Positions 63,723-64,000 of a DNA stretch of 64,000 bases are shown piece by piece. The notes under the pieces were generated by a model. That model worked only from the letters and a program-made list of their open reading frames with translations, made no database searches and had not been told where the DNA came from. Origin of the DNA: Candidatus Zixiibacteriota bacterium (GTDB lineage: Bacteria > Zixibacteria > MSB-5A5 > GN15 > PGXB01). The DNA lies in NCBI GenBank assembly GCA_900498245.1, contig LS998015.1, positions 861,125-925,124 on the forward strand. Direction: 5' to 3'. Both the position numbers and the translations under genes were made by a program. Each line of letters starts with the position of its first letter. The stretch's first letter is position 1.

Positions 63723-64000
63723 ATGAAATCCTGGGAGAGGGCTTTAAGGAAATTTTTGGATGAATGGGAAGGGCGGCCGGAAGTTATCGGGGCTCTGGTC
63801 ACAGGCAGTTTTGCGGCCGGAACAGCCACGAAATATTCCGACATCGACATTCACATCGTGCTTTCCGACAAGGTCACATGGCGGGAAAGGGGAAACAGGG
63901 TTGTCGATGGTTATCTAATAGAATACTTCGCCAATCCGGTTCGTCAAATAATGAAATATTTTGAGAATGATTTCAGAATCGGACGGCATACCGATGCCCG
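63723..64000 (+). CDS. Nucleotidyltransferase-domain protein, cut by window edge
   Basis: 92 residues are visible before the edge. The nucleotidyltransferase motif GSFAAGTATKYSDIDIHIVL (Gly-Ser then Asp-x-Asp) is intact at residues 29-48. Such domains transfer nucleotides to antibiotics, proteins or RNA; the specific activity depends on the missing part. It starts 21 bases after the aldo/keto reductase and may be co-transcribed. Confidence 0.85.
   Translation, partial: MKSWERALRKFLDEWEGRPEVIGALVTGSFAAGTATKYSDIDIHIVLSDKVTWRERGNRVVDGYLIEYFANPVRQIMKYFENDFRIGRHTDA

Overview
The window is 64 kb of ordinary bacterial chromosome with mid-range GC. It holds about 51 protein-coding genes, two of them cut by the window edges, and two tRNA genes. 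I see no phage, plasmid or CRISPR content. The cell is didermic: there is an LptE-like lipoprotein, a TolC channel, PorV-type and porin-like barrels and many lipoproteins. Secreted proteins carry FlgD/Ig-like C-terminal sorting modules, dockerin-like repeats and LamG/Ig modules. This mix, with PorV, DUF4416 and multi-domain propeller-barrel proteins, fits the FCB side of the tree, most like candidate phylum Zixibacteria. That placement is an inference from gene style, not from a marker gene.

Layout. 1-2997: start of a large secreted LamG/Ig-repeat protein, read leftward. 3250-8980: a complete branched-chain amino-acid (Liv) ABC importer with two tandem binding lipoproteins, read leftward from a strong promoter and divergent from pgi. 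10675-18462: an octaheme cytochrome c divergent from an ECF sigma/anti-sigma pair, then an RND exporter, LolA-like protein, porin and small membrane protein. All three transcription units carry the same bipartite promoter-like motif. 18560-26096: a protease island with a leftward subtilase and, divergently, an ECF sigma, a zinc-finger anti-sigma candidate, a TPR-CHAT caspase-like protein and a second subtilase with dockerin repeats. 26368-30252: a DUF5666 lipoprotein, tRNA-Glu and a LonB-like protease. 30253-34000: a hairpin-repeat-rich zone with two lipoproteins of unknown role and a GIY-YIG nuclease gene framed by inverted 27-bp palindromic repeats. 34065-42977: NTF2-like protein, methyltransferase, M16 peptidase, a peptidase-propeller-barrel fusion and murA. 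43215-46789: YiiX-like hydrolase converging on a QueG-like/DUF4416/propeller-lipoprotein operon. 46919-50923: histidine degradation genes hutU and hutI around a C5-epimerase-like lipoprotein. 50969-53273: LptE-like, PorV-like, NTF2-like lipoprotein and a cold-shock-domain protein, followed by tRNA-Ser. 54009-60020: a marR-emrA-emrB-tolC-ABC efflux operon. 60252-64000: small membrane protein, RidA, ferredoxin-type protein, Tat-exported aldo/keto reductase with ferredoxin tail, and a nucleotidyltransferase cut by the edge.

Two systems deserve attention. The first is an ECF sigma regulon visible directly in the DNA: TGAATCAWTTCCR-N10-ATCTAA occurs three times, upstream of the cytochrome, the sigma gene and the RND operon. 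The second is the sigma/anti-sigma/TPR-CHAT/subtilase module, which looks like a transcriptionally gated protease system. All functions are assigned by reading the translated sequence; no database search was run.
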